Source of the DNA: DASYLJ01 sp036009625
GTDB taxonomy: Bacteria; Desulfobacterota; Binatia; DP-6
Direction: 5' to 3'
Assembly (NCBI GenBank): GCA_036009625.1
Contig: DASYLJ010000200.1
Coordinates: 62,001-126,000, forward strand
Length of the DNA: 64,000 bases
Made by a program: the position numbers and the translations under genes. The number at the start of each line of letters is the position of its first letter. Position 1 is the first letter of the stretch. The notes below the pieces were generated by a model. That model was not told the DNA's origin and did no database searches. It saw nothing but the letters and a program-made list of their open reading frames with translations. This document shows, in pieces, positions 23,877 through 35,044 of the stretch.

Positions 23877-26228
23877 CTAGTCGAACAGCTCGCGGAAGAA
23901 GCGGCCGATGGAACGACCCGTCGATTCGACGGCGCGCCCCGTTTCGCGTGCCGTCTCCTGGACCTCGTCGGTGACGGCGGCCCACGTCGGTCGATGGCGA
24001 TCGCAGGCGGGCGGTGGCTCGCTGCCGGCGAGAAAGGGCTCCTTGCTCGACGACGGACACGAGGGGGTCGCCAGCAGGCCAGTGGTGGGGTCGACGTCAC
24101 GCCACACGATGCCCGCCGGCACCGGGAACTCCGCCGCCGGGGTGGCACCGGCGGTCGCGCGCACGAACGCCGTCCAGATCGGCAGCGCACCCCGGGCGCC
24201 GGTGAGACCGGTGCTGCCGCCACGGTCGTACCCGACCCACACGCCGGCGACGAGGTCGGGGGTCCAGCCCACGAACCAGGCGTCACGCATGTCGTTGGTG
24301 GTGCCGGTCTTGCCGGCAGCCGCGCCACGGAAGCCGGCGCGACGCACGCCATCGCCGGTGCCGGCATCGATGGCGCGTGCCAGCATGTGGGTCATCAGGT
24401 AGGCGACCGCCGGGTCGATCACCTGCCGCGTCTCGCCCTGCGCGACGTACAGCACCTCGCCCTCGCCCGATGCCACCGCCGTCACCAGTCCCGGCGGCCG
24501 CTGCAGGCCGCCGCTCGCGAAAACGCCGTAGGCGGCCGTCAGCTCGAGCAGCGACACCTCGCCGGCACCGAGCGCCAGCGCCGGCACGGCCGGCAGCGGC
24601 GACGTGATGCCGAGGTCGCGCGCCGTCTCGACGATGGGCCCGATGCCGACGGCGAGCGCGAGGCGCACCGTGGCGGTATTGAGCGATCGCGCCAGCGCCT
24701 CCTCGAGTCCCACCTGGCCGAGGTACTCGTCCTCGTAGTTGGCGGGCGTCCAGCTGTGGCCGTCGACCTCGACCGTGAGCGGGCGATCGTCGATCCGCGA
24801 CACCACGCTACGGGCATCGACGCCGCTGCGTGCAGGATCGAGTGCGGTCAGGAAGACGAACGGCTTGAACGTCGAGCCCGGCTGACGACGCATCCGCACG
24901 GCGTGATCGAGCGAGCTGGTGCGGTAGTCGCGTCCGCCGACGAGCGCGCGCACCAGCCCGCTTTCCGGGTCGATCGCCACCAGCGCCGCCTGCAACGTGT
25001 CGTCGCGTGCCGGGCGTCCGCGCTCGAGCGCCTCGAGACCGTGACGCACGGCGCGCTCGGCCTGGCGCTGGGCGCTCGCATCGATGCTGGTGTAGACGGC
25101 GAGCCCGGGCGACATCGCCACCTCGGGCAGCAGCGCGTCCAGCTCGCGCTGCACCTGGTCGGCGACGTACAGCGCGCCGACGGAGCGCTCGCGCGGCGGC
25201 GCCGGCGTCACCGGCTGCGCCATCGCCTTGTCGCCGGTCTCGGGGTCGATCATGTCGCGCTCGATCATGAGCCGCAGCACCTCGTCGCGACGGGCCCGCG
25301 CCTCGTCACGATGACGGCGCGGCGCGAGGCGGTTCGGCGAGCGGATCATGCCGGCGAGAAGCGCACAGTCACCGACGTCGAGCGCACCGAGCGGCTTGCC
25401 GAGGTGGACGGCGGCGGCGTGCGCGAAGCCGTGCACCGGGACGCCGCCGTCGGTGCCGAGGTACACCGAGGCCAGGTAACGCCCGAGGATGTCCTCCTTC
25501 GACGTCCGCAGCTCGAGCAGCACCGCCAGCACCGCCTCGCGCAGCTTGCGGCCGACGGTCCGGCGCGGCGTCAGGAAGGTGTTCTTCACGAGCTGCTGCG
25601 TGAGCGTACTGCCACCCTGCTCGGCACCGCCGGCGCGCAGGTTGACGAGGATGGCGCGCACCAGTGCCAGCGGGTCGACGCCGGGATGCTGGAAGAAGCG
25701 CTGGTCCTCCGCCGCCAGCACGGCGTCGCGGCACGGCTTCGGAACGCGCTCGGCGGCCTCCAGCTGCGATCCCCCGCCGCCTCCGGTGGCGAGCAGCTCG
25801 GGCTCGAGCTCGAGCCGCGGCGGGTCCATGCCGCCGTCGAGATCGCGGATCGCCGCCACCGTGCTCTTGCCAGCGACGACCAGCGCATGTCGCGGCACCG
25901 TGCCCCACGGCACCGTCGACGGGCGCTGCTGCAGCGCCACCCCGTCGCGCGTCGGCTCGAACTCGCCCGGTGCCAACGGCGCGCGGCCCTCGACGTAGCC
26001 GAGCCGCGCCAGTGCGACGAGCAGGTCGTCGCGTCCCGGGCCGCCGCCCGCGCGGACGACCATCGGCGCCGCGAAGATGCGGATGCTGCCGAGCGCCGGT
26101 CCGCGCAGGTAGGCCTGCACCCGACGGTCGAGACGCACGACGACGACGGCGGCGAGCGCCGCTGCGACGAGCAGTGCGATGACGAGCCAGCGGCGCAGCA
26201 TGGAGACGCGGACGATCCGCAGTAGCAT
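23877..26228 (-). CDS. mrcB: Bifunctional penicillin-binding protein 1B
   Basis: 783 residues, the usual length for class A PBPs. Order: short cytoplasmic tail, one transmembrane helix (LVIALLVAAALAAVVVV), a UB2H-like domain (LARLGYVEGRAPLAPGEFE) that marks the PBP1B type, a GT51 glycosyltransferase domain (catalytic Glu in AAEDQRFFQHPGVD, then QGGSTLTQQLVKN), and a transpeptidase with SxxK (GSTFKP), SxN (SLN) and KTG (GKTGTT). All catalytic residues are in place, so it should polymerise and cross-link peptidoglycan. ATG 26201 is an alternative start. It lies in a leftward run with a small helical protein, a HelD-like helicase upstream and a PMT-like gene downstream. Confidence 0.95.
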   Translation of the reverse strand: MLLRIVRVSMLRRWLVIALLVAAALAAVVVVRLDRRVQAYLRGPALGSIRIFAAPMVVRAGGGPGRDDLLVALARLGYVEGRAPLAPGEFEPTRDGVALQQRPSTVPWGTVPRHALVVAGKSTVAAIRDLDGGMDPPRLELEPELLATGGGGGSQLEAAERVPKPCRDAVLAAEDQRFFQHPGVDPLALVRAILVNLRAGGAEQGGSTLTQQLVKNTFLTPRRTVGRKLREAVLAVLLELRTSKEDILGRYLASVYLGTDGGVPVHGFAHAAAVHLGKPLGALDVGDCALLAGMIRSPNRLAPRRHRDEARARRDEVLRLMIERDMIDPETGDKAMAQPVTPAPPRERSVGALYVADQVQRELDALLPEVAMSPGLAVYTSIDASAQRQAERAVRHGLEALERGRPARDDTLQAALVAIDPESGLVRALVGGRDYRTSSLDHAVRMRRQPGSTFKPFVFLTALDPARSGVDARSVVSRIDDRPLTVEVDGHSWTPANYEDEYLGQVGLEEALARSLNTATVRLALAVGIGPIVETARDLGITSPLPAVPALALGAGEVSLLELTAAYGVFASGGLQRPPGLVTAVASGEGEVLYVAQGETRQVIDPAVAYLMTHMLARAIDAGTGDGVRRAGFRGAAAGKTGTTNDMRDAWFVGWTPDLVAGVWVGYDRGGSTGLTGARGALPIWTAFVRATAGATPAAEFPVPAGIVWRDVDPTTGLLATPSCPSSSKEPFLAGSEPPPACDRHRPTWAAVTDEVQETARETGRAVESTGRSIGRFFRELFD

Positions 26229-26254
26229 CCGCGCGGCTGGCCGTCATGTGGGCG

Positions 26255-26515
26255 TCAGAAGTGACGCCGGATGCGGTCGTAGCCCCGGCGGAGCTCCTCC
26301 GCGACGCTGCCGAGCGCGGCGCCGACGTTCTCGGCGACGTCACTCGCCTCCGAGCCCGCGCCCGCGAGCTTGGCGCGCAGGTGCTCCCACTGCTTCTCCA
26401 GCCCGACCCATTCGTCGCGGGCGTCGGCCTTGGCCAGGTGCACCTTGAGCTTCAGCTCGTCGCGCTGCCGGCGTAGGTCGTCCATGAGCTTGTCCAGCGT
26501 CTCCTTGCTCAGCAT
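26255..26515 (-). CDS. Small charged helical protein
   Basis: 86 residues, almost wholly helical and highly charged, with heptad-like stretches (LDKLMDDLRRQRDELKLKVH and WEHLRAKLAG). It has no cysteine, signal peptide or membrane segment. It sits 40 bases after the helicase gene and 26 bases before PBP1B in the same direction. I do not recognise a family; a coiled-coil or apolipoprotein-like role is the most that can be said. Confidence 0.7.
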   Translation of the reverse strand: MLSKETLDKLMDDLRRQRDELKLKVHLAKADARDEWVGLEKQWEHLRAKLAGAGSEASDVAENVGAALGSVAEELRRGYDRIRRHF

Positions 26516-26555
26516 CGATCCTACCTACGCCGATGCGCGGGTCGGGCAAGATGCT

Positions 26556-28646
26556 CTAGACGGACAACGCCAGCTGCGCGCGCACCGGCGCCGACGGCGT
26601 GCCGACGCTGGTGAGCCACAACTGATGCACGGCACGCGTGGCGCCGACGTGCAGCCGCCGCCGGCTCTCGGCGGTGTCGGGGAACTGCCCGGTGCTGACC
26701 TCGATCAGGACGACGTAGTCGAACTCGAGGCCCTTCACCTGCTCGATCTCCGTCACCTCGACCCCGGGGGCGAAGGTGAAGTCCTGGTTCTCCACCAGGC
26801 GGAGCTTCGGCACCTCGCTGCTGATGAGGCCGCGGGCGTAGAGCGCGCTCAGATCGGGCGACGGTGTCAGCACCGCCACCGACGCCAGCGGCTCTTTCGT
26901 CATCAGCTCGCCCAGCGCATCGGCCAGGAACGCCACCGTGGCCCCGTGGTCGGTGAAGCGGAACAGCTCGACGGCGGGCCCGCTGCGCACGGTGCGCGGC
27001 GGCGTGTCGTCCTCGCGCAGGTCGCCGAGCAGGCCAAGCGCGAAGGTCGCGATCTCGTGCGTGCAGCGATAGCTGACGTCGAGCGTGCTGACCTCCTGCC
27101 CCTGCAGCCCGAGCCGGCGCAGGAACTCGGCCCACGAGGTGAAGCCGCCGCCGGCGACGATGTGTTGCTGCGTGTCGCCCGCGAGCGTCAGGCTGCGGTT
27201 CTGGTCGAGGCAGTCGAGGAGGACCCGCACCTCGAGCGGCGACAGGTCCTGCACCTCGTCGATGGCGACGTGGCGATAGCGCAGCCGGCCCTGCCCGCGG
27301 CCCGGCAATGGGCCCACGCGCAGCTGCCAGGTGAGCAGCAGGAGCGCCGCGTCCTCGGCGTCGAGCTCGGCGTCGACGCTGGTGTCGCCACTGAGCCACG
27401 AACGCAGCTCCTCGTAGCGTTTCCGGTTCCAGTCGGTGGCACGATCGAGCTCCGCCGCGCTGAAGTCGCCGGGCGCCTCACGATCGAAGATCTGGGTCAG
27501 GAACGCGCGGTCCATGAGCACGCTGGCCCAATCGTCGACGACCTGCGCCGGCGTGGGCTTCCCGGGCACGCGCCGCACCTGGTCGGCGAGCGCCGTCACC
27601 ATGGCGGGATGGAGCTTCAGCCGATGGACGCCGGCGGGTGTCAGCTCGCGCACCGCGCGCGGCAGCGCCGGCAGGACGCGCCGCACCTGTTCCACGGCCC
27701 ACTCGTGGAACGTCTTCACCTGCACGCGCGATACGCCGAGCGCGGGCAGCACGTGGCCGACGTACTGGCGCAGTGCCGGCGAGAACACCAGGAAGAGCGT
27801 GTCGGGCGAGTCGATGCGCGGATCCTCGTAGGCGAGGTACGCGATGCGATGGAGCGCGACGGTGGTCTTGCCCGAGCCCGCGGTGCCGCGGATCAGGACG
27901 AAGCCGCTCGACGGTCGCGTGATCAGGTCGAACTGCGCCGGATCGATCAGCCCCGCGATCGCGGGCAGATGCTTGTCGGCGCGCCGTCGCTCGCCCTGGA
28001 CGTCGGTGCCCAGGCGGCGGTTACGTCCGGCGTCGGTGTCGTGTGCGCGCAGCGCCGCGCCCTGCCCGCCCGCGAGCCGCGATGGCTCGAGGGCCGACTG
28101 GCGCCAGCCGTCGGCCGACGCGGCGTCGACCTCGAAGATGCCCTCGGGTGCGGCGACGCGTAGCAGGCTGCGATCGCGGATGGTGACGGTGCGTCGCGCC
28201 ACCACCTCGCCGCTCTTGGTACGGCCGGCGATCTCCTCCTCGTACTCCTCGCCCTGACGGTAGCGGTAGAAGATCCGCGAGATGGGCGCATTGCGCCAGT
28301 CGACGATGGGCAGGCCGGGCAGCATGCGTGTCGTGTTGCCGAGCAGAATGTCGTGCTCGGCGTCGCGCTCGCGGAGCCGCAGGTGCGCGAAGTAGGGCGA
28401 GCCCGCGTCGACGGCCGTCGGCCGATCGGCCGTGCGGAGCTGGCGCAGCAGCGCCGACTGCCGGTCCCACTGCTGCACGAGGGCGGGCCGGTCCTCCTCT
28501 TTGGCGCTGCGGATCGAGTCGCGCAGATGCTCGAGCTCGCGCACCAGCGACACCTCCGACGGCGGCGCGGCGGTGGTGGTGGTGTCGAGACGCTCCAGCA
28601 CGGCCGCGAGCAGACCCAGCTCGGCGTCGACGAGCGGGTGCGTCAC
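26556..28646 (-). CDS. HelD/UvrD-like superfamily 1 helicase
   Basis: 696 residues. The N-terminal region is a helical hairpin as in HelD (LVRELEHLRDSIRSAKEE), followed by a split helicase core: Walker A GTAGSGKTTVALHRIAYLA, Walker B DEVQDL, motif III-like LAGDTQQHI, motif IV-like SYRCTHEI, and late motifs EIEQVKGLEFDYVVL and HVGATRAVHQLW. GTAGSGKT plus the coiled-coil start place it in the HelD/DNA helicase IV branch instead of UvrD proper. HelD-type proteins free stalled RNA polymerase from DNA; this member could do that or repair DNA. The motor is intact. It heads a leftward set of four genes. Confidence 0.88.
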   Translation of the reverse strand: MTHPLVDAELGLLAAVLERLDTTTTAAPPSEVSLVRELEHLRDSIRSAKEEDRPALVQQWDRQSALLRQLRTADRPTAVDAGSPYFAHLRLRERDAEHDILLGNTTRMLPGLPIVDWRNAPISRIFYRYRQGEEYEEEIAGRTKSGEVVARRTVTIRDRSLLRVAAPEGIFEVDAASADGWRQSALEPSRLAGGQGAALRAHDTDAGRNRRLGTDVQGERRRADKHLPAIAGLIDPAQFDLITRPSSGFVLIRGTAGSGKTTVALHRIAYLAYEDPRIDSPDTLFLVFSPALRQYVGHVLPALGVSRVQVKTFHEWAVEQVRRVLPALPRAVRELTPAGVHRLKLHPAMVTALADQVRRVPGKPTPAQVVDDWASVLMDRAFLTQIFDREAPGDFSAAELDRATDWNRKRYEELRSWLSGDTSVDAELDAEDAALLLLTWQLRVGPLPGRGQGRLRYRHVAIDEVQDLSPLEVRVLLDCLDQNRSLTLAGDTQQHIVAGGGFTSWAEFLRRLGLQGQEVSTLDVSYRCTHEIATFALGLLGDLREDDTPPRTVRSGPAVELFRFTDHGATVAFLADALGELMTKEPLASVAVLTPSPDLSALYARGLISSEVPKLRLVENQDFTFAPGVEVTEIEQVKGLEFDYVVLIEVSTGQFPDTAESRRRLHVGATRAVHQLWLTSVGTPSAPVRAQLALSV

Positions 28647-28762
28647 AGGGACCTCGGGAGCTCGGTGGAATACGGCACGACCGACAAGACCTAGCGGGCC
28701 GTGCGGTGCCGAGGCAAGCGCCGCGAGTGGACTCCCGTGGCATGCCGGTATACCGGGCTCGC

Positions 28763-29503
28763 ATGCAGATCGGTGGTCGCGTCGCGCTGATCACGGGCGG
28801 CAAGCGCGTCGGCGCCGTCGTCGCGGAGGAGCTCGCCGCCCGCGGGGCCGACATCGCACTCACCTTCAACCGCTCGCGCACCGAGGCCGAGACCACCGCG
28901 ACGGCCGTGCGCGCGCTCGGCCGCCGGGCGTTCGTCCGTGCCACCGATGTTCGCGACGCCGACGCCTGCGCTGCCGCCGTCGACGACACGGTGCAGGCCC
29001 TCGGGCGCCTCGACGTGCTCGTCAACATGGCGTCGCTGTACGTGCAGAAGCCCTTCGATACGTTGACCGTCGCCGACTGGGACGAGCAGCTCGCGATCGA
29101 TCTGCGCGCGACCTTTCTCTGCGCGAGAGCCGCCGTGCCGCACATGCGGGACGTCGGCGGCGGCCGCATCATCAACGTCACCGACTGGGTCGCGGCCAGC
29201 GGTCGCCCGCGCTATGTCGGTTATCTTCCCTACTACGTCGCCAAGGCCGGCGTGGTGGCGCTCACCGAGGCCCTGGCGCTCGAGCTGGCGAACGACCAGA
29301 TCCTCGTCAACGCGATCGCGCCCGGCCCCATCGTGGCGCCGCCCGACCTCGATGCCCGCACCCACGACGCCATCCGGCAGGCGACGCCGCTCGGACGCTG
29401 GGGCGGCGAGATGGAGATCGCGAAGGCGGTGATCGCCCTCATCGACGGCGACTACATCACCGGCGAGACCATCCGCGTCGACGGTGGCCGCCACCTGCGC
29501 TGA
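28763..29503 (+). CDS. SDR reductase, pteridine-reductase-like active site
   Basis: 246 residues from ATG 28763; ATG 28742 would add seven. Rossmann start ALITGGKRVGAVVAEELA, then LVNMASLY and the YxxxK pair in PYYVAKAG. Where classical short-chain dehydrogenases have the catalytic Ser, this protein has INVTDWVAAS: an Asp follows Thr as in pteridine reductases (PTR1, FolM), which use Asp-Tyr-Lys. ALTFNRSRTEAE after the second strand favours NADPH (Arg/Ser pair). The substrate may therefore be a dihydropterin or similar ring, not an acyl chain. It starts divergently from the helicase and ends two bases before a convergent methyltransferase. Confidence 0.85.
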   Translation: MQIGGRVALITGGKRVGAVVAEELAARGADIALTFNRSRTEAETTATAVRALGRRAFVRATDVRDADACAAAVDDTVQALGRLDVLVNMASLYVQKPFDTLTVADWDEQLAIDLRATFLCARAAVPHMRDVGGGRIINVTDWVAASGRPRYVGYLPYYVAKAGVVALTEALALELANDQILVNAIAPGPIVAPPDLDARTHDAIRQATPLGRWGGEMEIAKAVIALIDGDYITGETIRVDGGRHLR

Positions 29504-29505
29504 CG

Positions 29506-30309
29506 TCACTCCGCCAGGCGGCCGACCATCACCAACGTGCGCGAGCGCACTCGCGGCGGCCGGAAGCGATAGTCGCCGTACTCGGCGTCGACGACGAAGC
29601 CGCAGTGCAAGTAGAGCAACCGCAGCTCCTCGGGATGGTAGACGTGGCTCTCGAAGTCGCTGACGAACCGGTCGGTGTGGCGCTCGCGCTCGAAGCGATC
29701 GTAGACGAAACGGATCCGCGCACGCTGCGTCACCGCGTCATACTCCGTCGTCTTGCTGCGCAGTAGGCGCCGGCCCTCGTCGTCCTGCGTGTCGCTGTCG
29801 ATCTCGACCACTGCCCGCGCGGGAGTCCGCAGCGAGTCGGTGTAGGCGGCGAGGTCGGGCATCGGGACGTCGATCGCGAACGCCCCCGACGGGGTGAGGT
29901 TCGCGCGTGCGGCACGCCACGTCGCCAGGCGATCGTCGCGCGAGAGGAGATGCGTGATCGAGCCACACGGCGTCACGATGAGGTCGAAAGGCTCCACGGC
30001 GTGCCAGGACCGCATGTCGCCGTCGACGATCTGCACGTGCTCGCGCACCCGCGGCGGGAGCTCGGCGCGGCGACGTTCAGCCTCTTCCCGCATGGGTGCG
30101 GACGGCTCCAGACCGACGACGTCGAATCCCACCCGCGCGCCCAGCTCCGCCAGGGGGAAGGTGACGCGGCCGCTGCCGCAGGCCAGCTCCAGCACGCGGC
30201 GGGGTTGCGACCGCTCCACCAGCGCGAGGTGGAATGCGACGTCGGCATCGTCGCCTTCGTGCTCGAGATCGTAGTCCTCGGGCCGCCGGTAGATCAGCTG
30301 CTCCGCCAT
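29506..30309 (-). CDS. Class I SAM-dependent methyltransferase
   Basis: 267 residues from ATG 30309; ATG 30330 is possible. Motif I is VLELACGSGRVTFPLAELG, motif II region has IVDGDMRSW, followed by FDLIVTPCGSITHLL. The C-terminal half (FVYDRFERERHTDRF, HPEELRLLYLHCGF) matches the Methyltransf_25-type small-molecule enzymes. The substrate cannot be read from the sequence. The neighbouring pteridine-reductase-like gene runs in the opposite direction. Downstream of Lon on the same strand, but a hairpin in between probably separates the transcripts. Confidence 0.85.
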   Translation of the reverse strand: MAEQLIYRRPEDYDLEHEGDDADVAFHLALVERSQPRRVLELACGSGRVTFPLAELGARVGFDVVGLEPSAPMREEAERRRAELPPRVREHVQIVDGDMRSWHAVEPFDLIVTPCGSITHLLSRDDRLATWRAARANLTPSGAFAIDVPMPDLAAYTDSLRTPARAVVEIDSDTQDDEGRRLLRSKTTEYDAVTQRARIRFVYDRFERERHTDRFVSDFESHVYHPEELRLLYLHCGFVVDAEYGDYRFRPPRVRSRTLVMVGRLAE

Positions 30310-30374
30310 GGTGGGGTGCTGACGATGCACTCTGCGTGCCAGCGCAGACGCCCAGCATCGACGGAGCAGAGGGG

Positions 30375-30404
30375 CCCGCCGGCACCGCGAACGGCGCCGG
30401 CGGG
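30375..30404 (-). terminator. Hairpin after lon
   Basis: CCCGCCGGC (30375-30383) pairs perfectly with GCCGGCGGG (30396-30404) around a 12-base loop that can extend the stem. It lies about 20 bases past the stop of lon in the direction of lon transcription. No U tract follows on that strand, so it is a stem-only candidate. Confidence 0.5.
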
Positions 30405-30425
30405 TTGTAAAACGGGAGGGATCGA

Positions 30426-32714
<2,289 letters not shown>

Positions 32715-32745
32715 GTTCGCCCATCTGCGTCCGATCACCGCGATG

Positions 32746-33756
32746 TCAACCTATGGAGGGTGCGCGGGGATACGACTCGACCGGCTCGGTAGCCTCTTCG
32801 ACGGTGAGCGGCGGGCGCTCGACGAAGGCCTCCCGGCGCACCGGACAGGCGGCGACGTCGCAATGGACGCAGAGCGCACGGCGGCAGGGATCGGTGTGGA
32901 AGACGATCTCGCCCTCGATGGCGCAGTCCTGGATCACCCGGGCGGCGAATGCGTCCGAGGCCTCGTGCGCCTGCTCGACGGTCCAGAACTCGGGCACGAT
33001 GAGGTGGGCGTCGACGTGGGTGAAGCGCCCTGCCCGGATCGCCCGCAGGCAGTGGATGCGGATGATGCCCTCCGCCCGCACGCTGTCGCATGCTCGCACC
33101 AGGCGGCCGATCAGGGTGCCGTCCTCCTCGTCGAGCAGGCCGCCGGCCGCGGTCCGTACCAGCCGGACGCCCGTCACCGCGAGGTTGATGCCGATCACGA
33201 CGGCGACCACCGGGTCGAGCCAGGCCAGCCCGGTAAGGCGCACGAGCACGAGGCCGACCACCACCCCGGCGCTGGTCCAGAAGTCGGACAGGACATGCTG
33301 GCCGTCGGCAACCAGGATCAGCGACCGCATGCGCCGGCCGGTCCGCAGGAGGTACCAGCCGAGGGCGGCGTTCGTCGCACCGGCCCCGGCGATGAGCGCC
33401 ACCCCGATGCCGACGTCACCGACCTCGGGGCCCTGGAGCAGATCGCGGATGGCGTAGGCCAGGACGAGGAACGCCGCGAAGGCGATCAGGCCGCCCTCGA
33501 AGACGGCGCTGAAGTACTCGATCTTGCCGTGTCCGTATGGATGGCCGCGATCGGCGGGACGTCCGGCGAAGATCAGGCTGCCGAGCGCGAACAGCGACGC
33601 CACGACGTTGATGATCGATTCGAGCGCGTCCGACAGGACCGCTGCCGAGTCCGTCCACACGTAGGCGACGTACTTGACGGCCAGCAGCACCGCGCCGACG
33701 GCCAGCGACAGCAGCCCCGCGCGCAGGCGTACCGCTTCCTCGCGGGTCTCCGCCAT
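32746..33756 (-). CDS. Cation diffusion facilitator with Cys-rich C-terminus
   Basis: 336 residues. Six transmembrane helices with the CDF metal site pattern: SDALESIINV in helix 2 (Asp, then the family D/E pattern) and HVLSDFWTSAG in helix 5 (His-x-x-x-Asp). The conserved HPYGHGKIEYF loop lies between them. The cytoplasmic tail has a MTP-like fold (RIHCLRAIRAGRFTHVDAHL) and then a cysteine cluster CRRALCVHCDVAACPVR, which may bind metal. It should export Zn, Fe or Mn by H+ exchange; the helix 2/5 site has Asp/Asp-His/Asp residues, but the metal cannot be fixed by eye. It lies between P450 and lon. Confidence 0.92.
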   Translation of the reverse strand: MAETREEAVRLRAGLLSLAVGAVLLAVKYVAYVWTDSAAVLSDALESIINVVASLFALGSLIFAGRPADRGHPYGHGKIEYFSAVFEGGLIAFAAFLVLAYAIRDLLQGPEVGDVGIGVALIAGAGATNAALGWYLLRTGRRMRSLILVADGQHVLSDFWTSAGVVVGLVLVRLTGLAWLDPVVAVVIGINLAVTGVRLVRTAAGGLLDEEDGTLIGRLVRACDSVRAEGIIRIHCLRAIRAGRFTHVDAHLIVPEFWTVEQAHEASDAFAARVIQDCAIEGEIVFHTDPCRRALCVHCDVAACPVRREAFVERPPLTVEEATEPVESYPRAPSIG

Positions 33757-33761
33757 GCGGC

Positions 33762-34952
33762 TCAGCGTCGCGCCGGCGTGAAGGTGATGGGCACGCGGCT
33801 GAAGCCGCGCACGTTGGCCGAGTGCACGCGCTCCAGTCCACCCTCGTCGACGACGTAGTCCGGCATGCGCGCGTGCACCTCCTCGAGCGCGACGCGGCCT
33901 TCGAGGCGCGCCAGCGAGGCGCCGAGGCAGACGTGGATGCCGTGACCGAAGTGCAGGAGCTGCTCGGGACGGCGGCGCACGTCGAAGGCATCCGGCCGCT
34001 CGAAGACGCGCTCGTCGCGATTGCCGGCGCCGATCAGCAGCAGTATCTTGCGACCCGCTTCGAGACGGCGGCCGTGCAGCTCGAGGTCGCGCACCAGCGA
34101 GCGCGCGATCATCTGCGTCGAGTTGTCGTAGCGCAGCACCTCCTCGACGGCGCCGGTGATGAGGCCCGGGTCTTCCAGGAGGGCCGCGCGCTGCGCGGGG
34201 TGCCGGTGCAGCAGCGTGATGGCGTTGCCGAGCATCTTGGTGGTGGTCTCGTTGCCGGCGATGACGAGCAGGAAGCAGAAGCCCATGATCTCGGCGTCGG
34301 TCAGTCGTTCCCCGTCGACCTCGGCGGCGATGAGATCGCTGATCATGCCCGGGCCGGGCTGGCGGCGGCGCTGCGCGATGTCGGTGGCGAAGTAGCGCGC
34401 CATGTTGGCGGCGCCGGCGCGCCCGGCCTCGGGGATGTCGCGCTGGTTCTCCTCGCGATGCAGGAGCGCGTCGGACCAGCCTCGCAGCATGTCGCGGTCG
34501 GCCTCGGGCACGCCCAGCATCGCGCTGATGACATCCATCGGGATCTTCGCCGCGAAGTCCTGCACGATGTCGCAGGCGCCGCGCTCGAGCAGCGGCTCGA
34601 GGTAGGTCAGGGCTAGCGCGCGCACGTCGGGCTCCATCATCGCCACCCGACGCGGCGTGAACACCTTGCTCACCAGGCGACGCAGCTTCGCCTGCCGGGG
34701 CGGGTCCATCGAGATGATCATGGGCGGCGTCGAGCCGCTCGACTGCTCGAGCGCCGGGCCGCCCGTCGACGAGTACGTCTCCCAGTCCTGCAGACCCGTC
34801 TGCACGTCCTGGAAGCGCGACAGCGCCCAGAACCCGAGGCGCTCGTTCCAGTAGGCCGGCGCCTCGTCGCGCAGCCGGCGGTAGGTCGGATACGGATCCT
34901 CGTGGATCGCATAGGCGTACGGGTCGTACTCGAGGTCCGCAGGCTGCGTCAT
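33762..34952 (-). CDS. Cytochrome P450
   Basis: 396 residues from ATG 34952, the normal length for a soluble bacterial P450 with no membrane anchor. I-helix oxygen groove AGNETTTKML, K-helix ExxR in EEVLRYDN, PERF-like FERPDAFDVRR and the haem loop FGHGIHVCLGASLARLEG with the Cys ligand. The N-terminal DPYAYAIHEDPYPTYRRLRDE matches bacterial classes close to CYP107-like or steroid-type members. It hydroxylates an unknown hydrophobic substrate and needs a ferredoxin partner, not found here. It is five bases upstream of the CDF gene and divergent from ftsH. Confidence 0.93.
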   Translation of the reverse strand: MTQPADLEYDPYAYAIHEDPYPTYRRLRDEAPAYWNERLGFWALSRFQDVQTGLQDWETYSSTGGPALEQSSGSTPPMIISMDPPRQAKLRRLVSKVFTPRRVAMMEPDVRALALTYLEPLLERGACDIVQDFAAKIPMDVISAMLGVPEADRDMLRGWSDALLHREENQRDIPEAGRAGAANMARYFATDIAQRRRQPGPGMISDLIAAEVDGERLTDAEIMGFCFLLVIAGNETTTKMLGNAITLLHRHPAQRAALLEDPGLITGAVEEVLRYDNSTQMIARSLVRDLELHGRRLEAGRKILLLIGAGNRDERVFERPDAFDVRRRPEQLLHFGHGIHVCLGASLARLEGRVALEEVHARMPDYVVDEGGLERVHSANVRGFSRVPITFTPARR

Positions 34953-35044
34953 GCCGGGATCATGGCAGGCCGGCCGTCGTCGCCTCAAGGGTGCGAGGTC
35001 TTTCCGGCTTGCAGAAGCAACGCCAACCCGCCAGCGTACAGCGC
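34953..35044. promoter_or_regulatory. Divergent P450/ftsH promoter region
   Basis: 92 bases between the starts of the leftward P450 gene and rightward ftsH; both must be transcribed from it or through it. I see no sure -35/-10 pair. CTTGCAG at about 35012-35018 is only loosely like a heat-shock -35 box, with no good -10, so I do not assign a sigma factor. Confidence 0.35.

Noticed and set aside
23607..26225. 872-codon + frame over the PBP1B gene
   Set aside because: Antisense to a protein with all PBP motifs; translation is Arg/His/Ala-rich with no domain.
35012..35040. Heat-shock-like promoter before ftsH
   Set aside because: Only a loose match to the -35 box and none to the -10 box.
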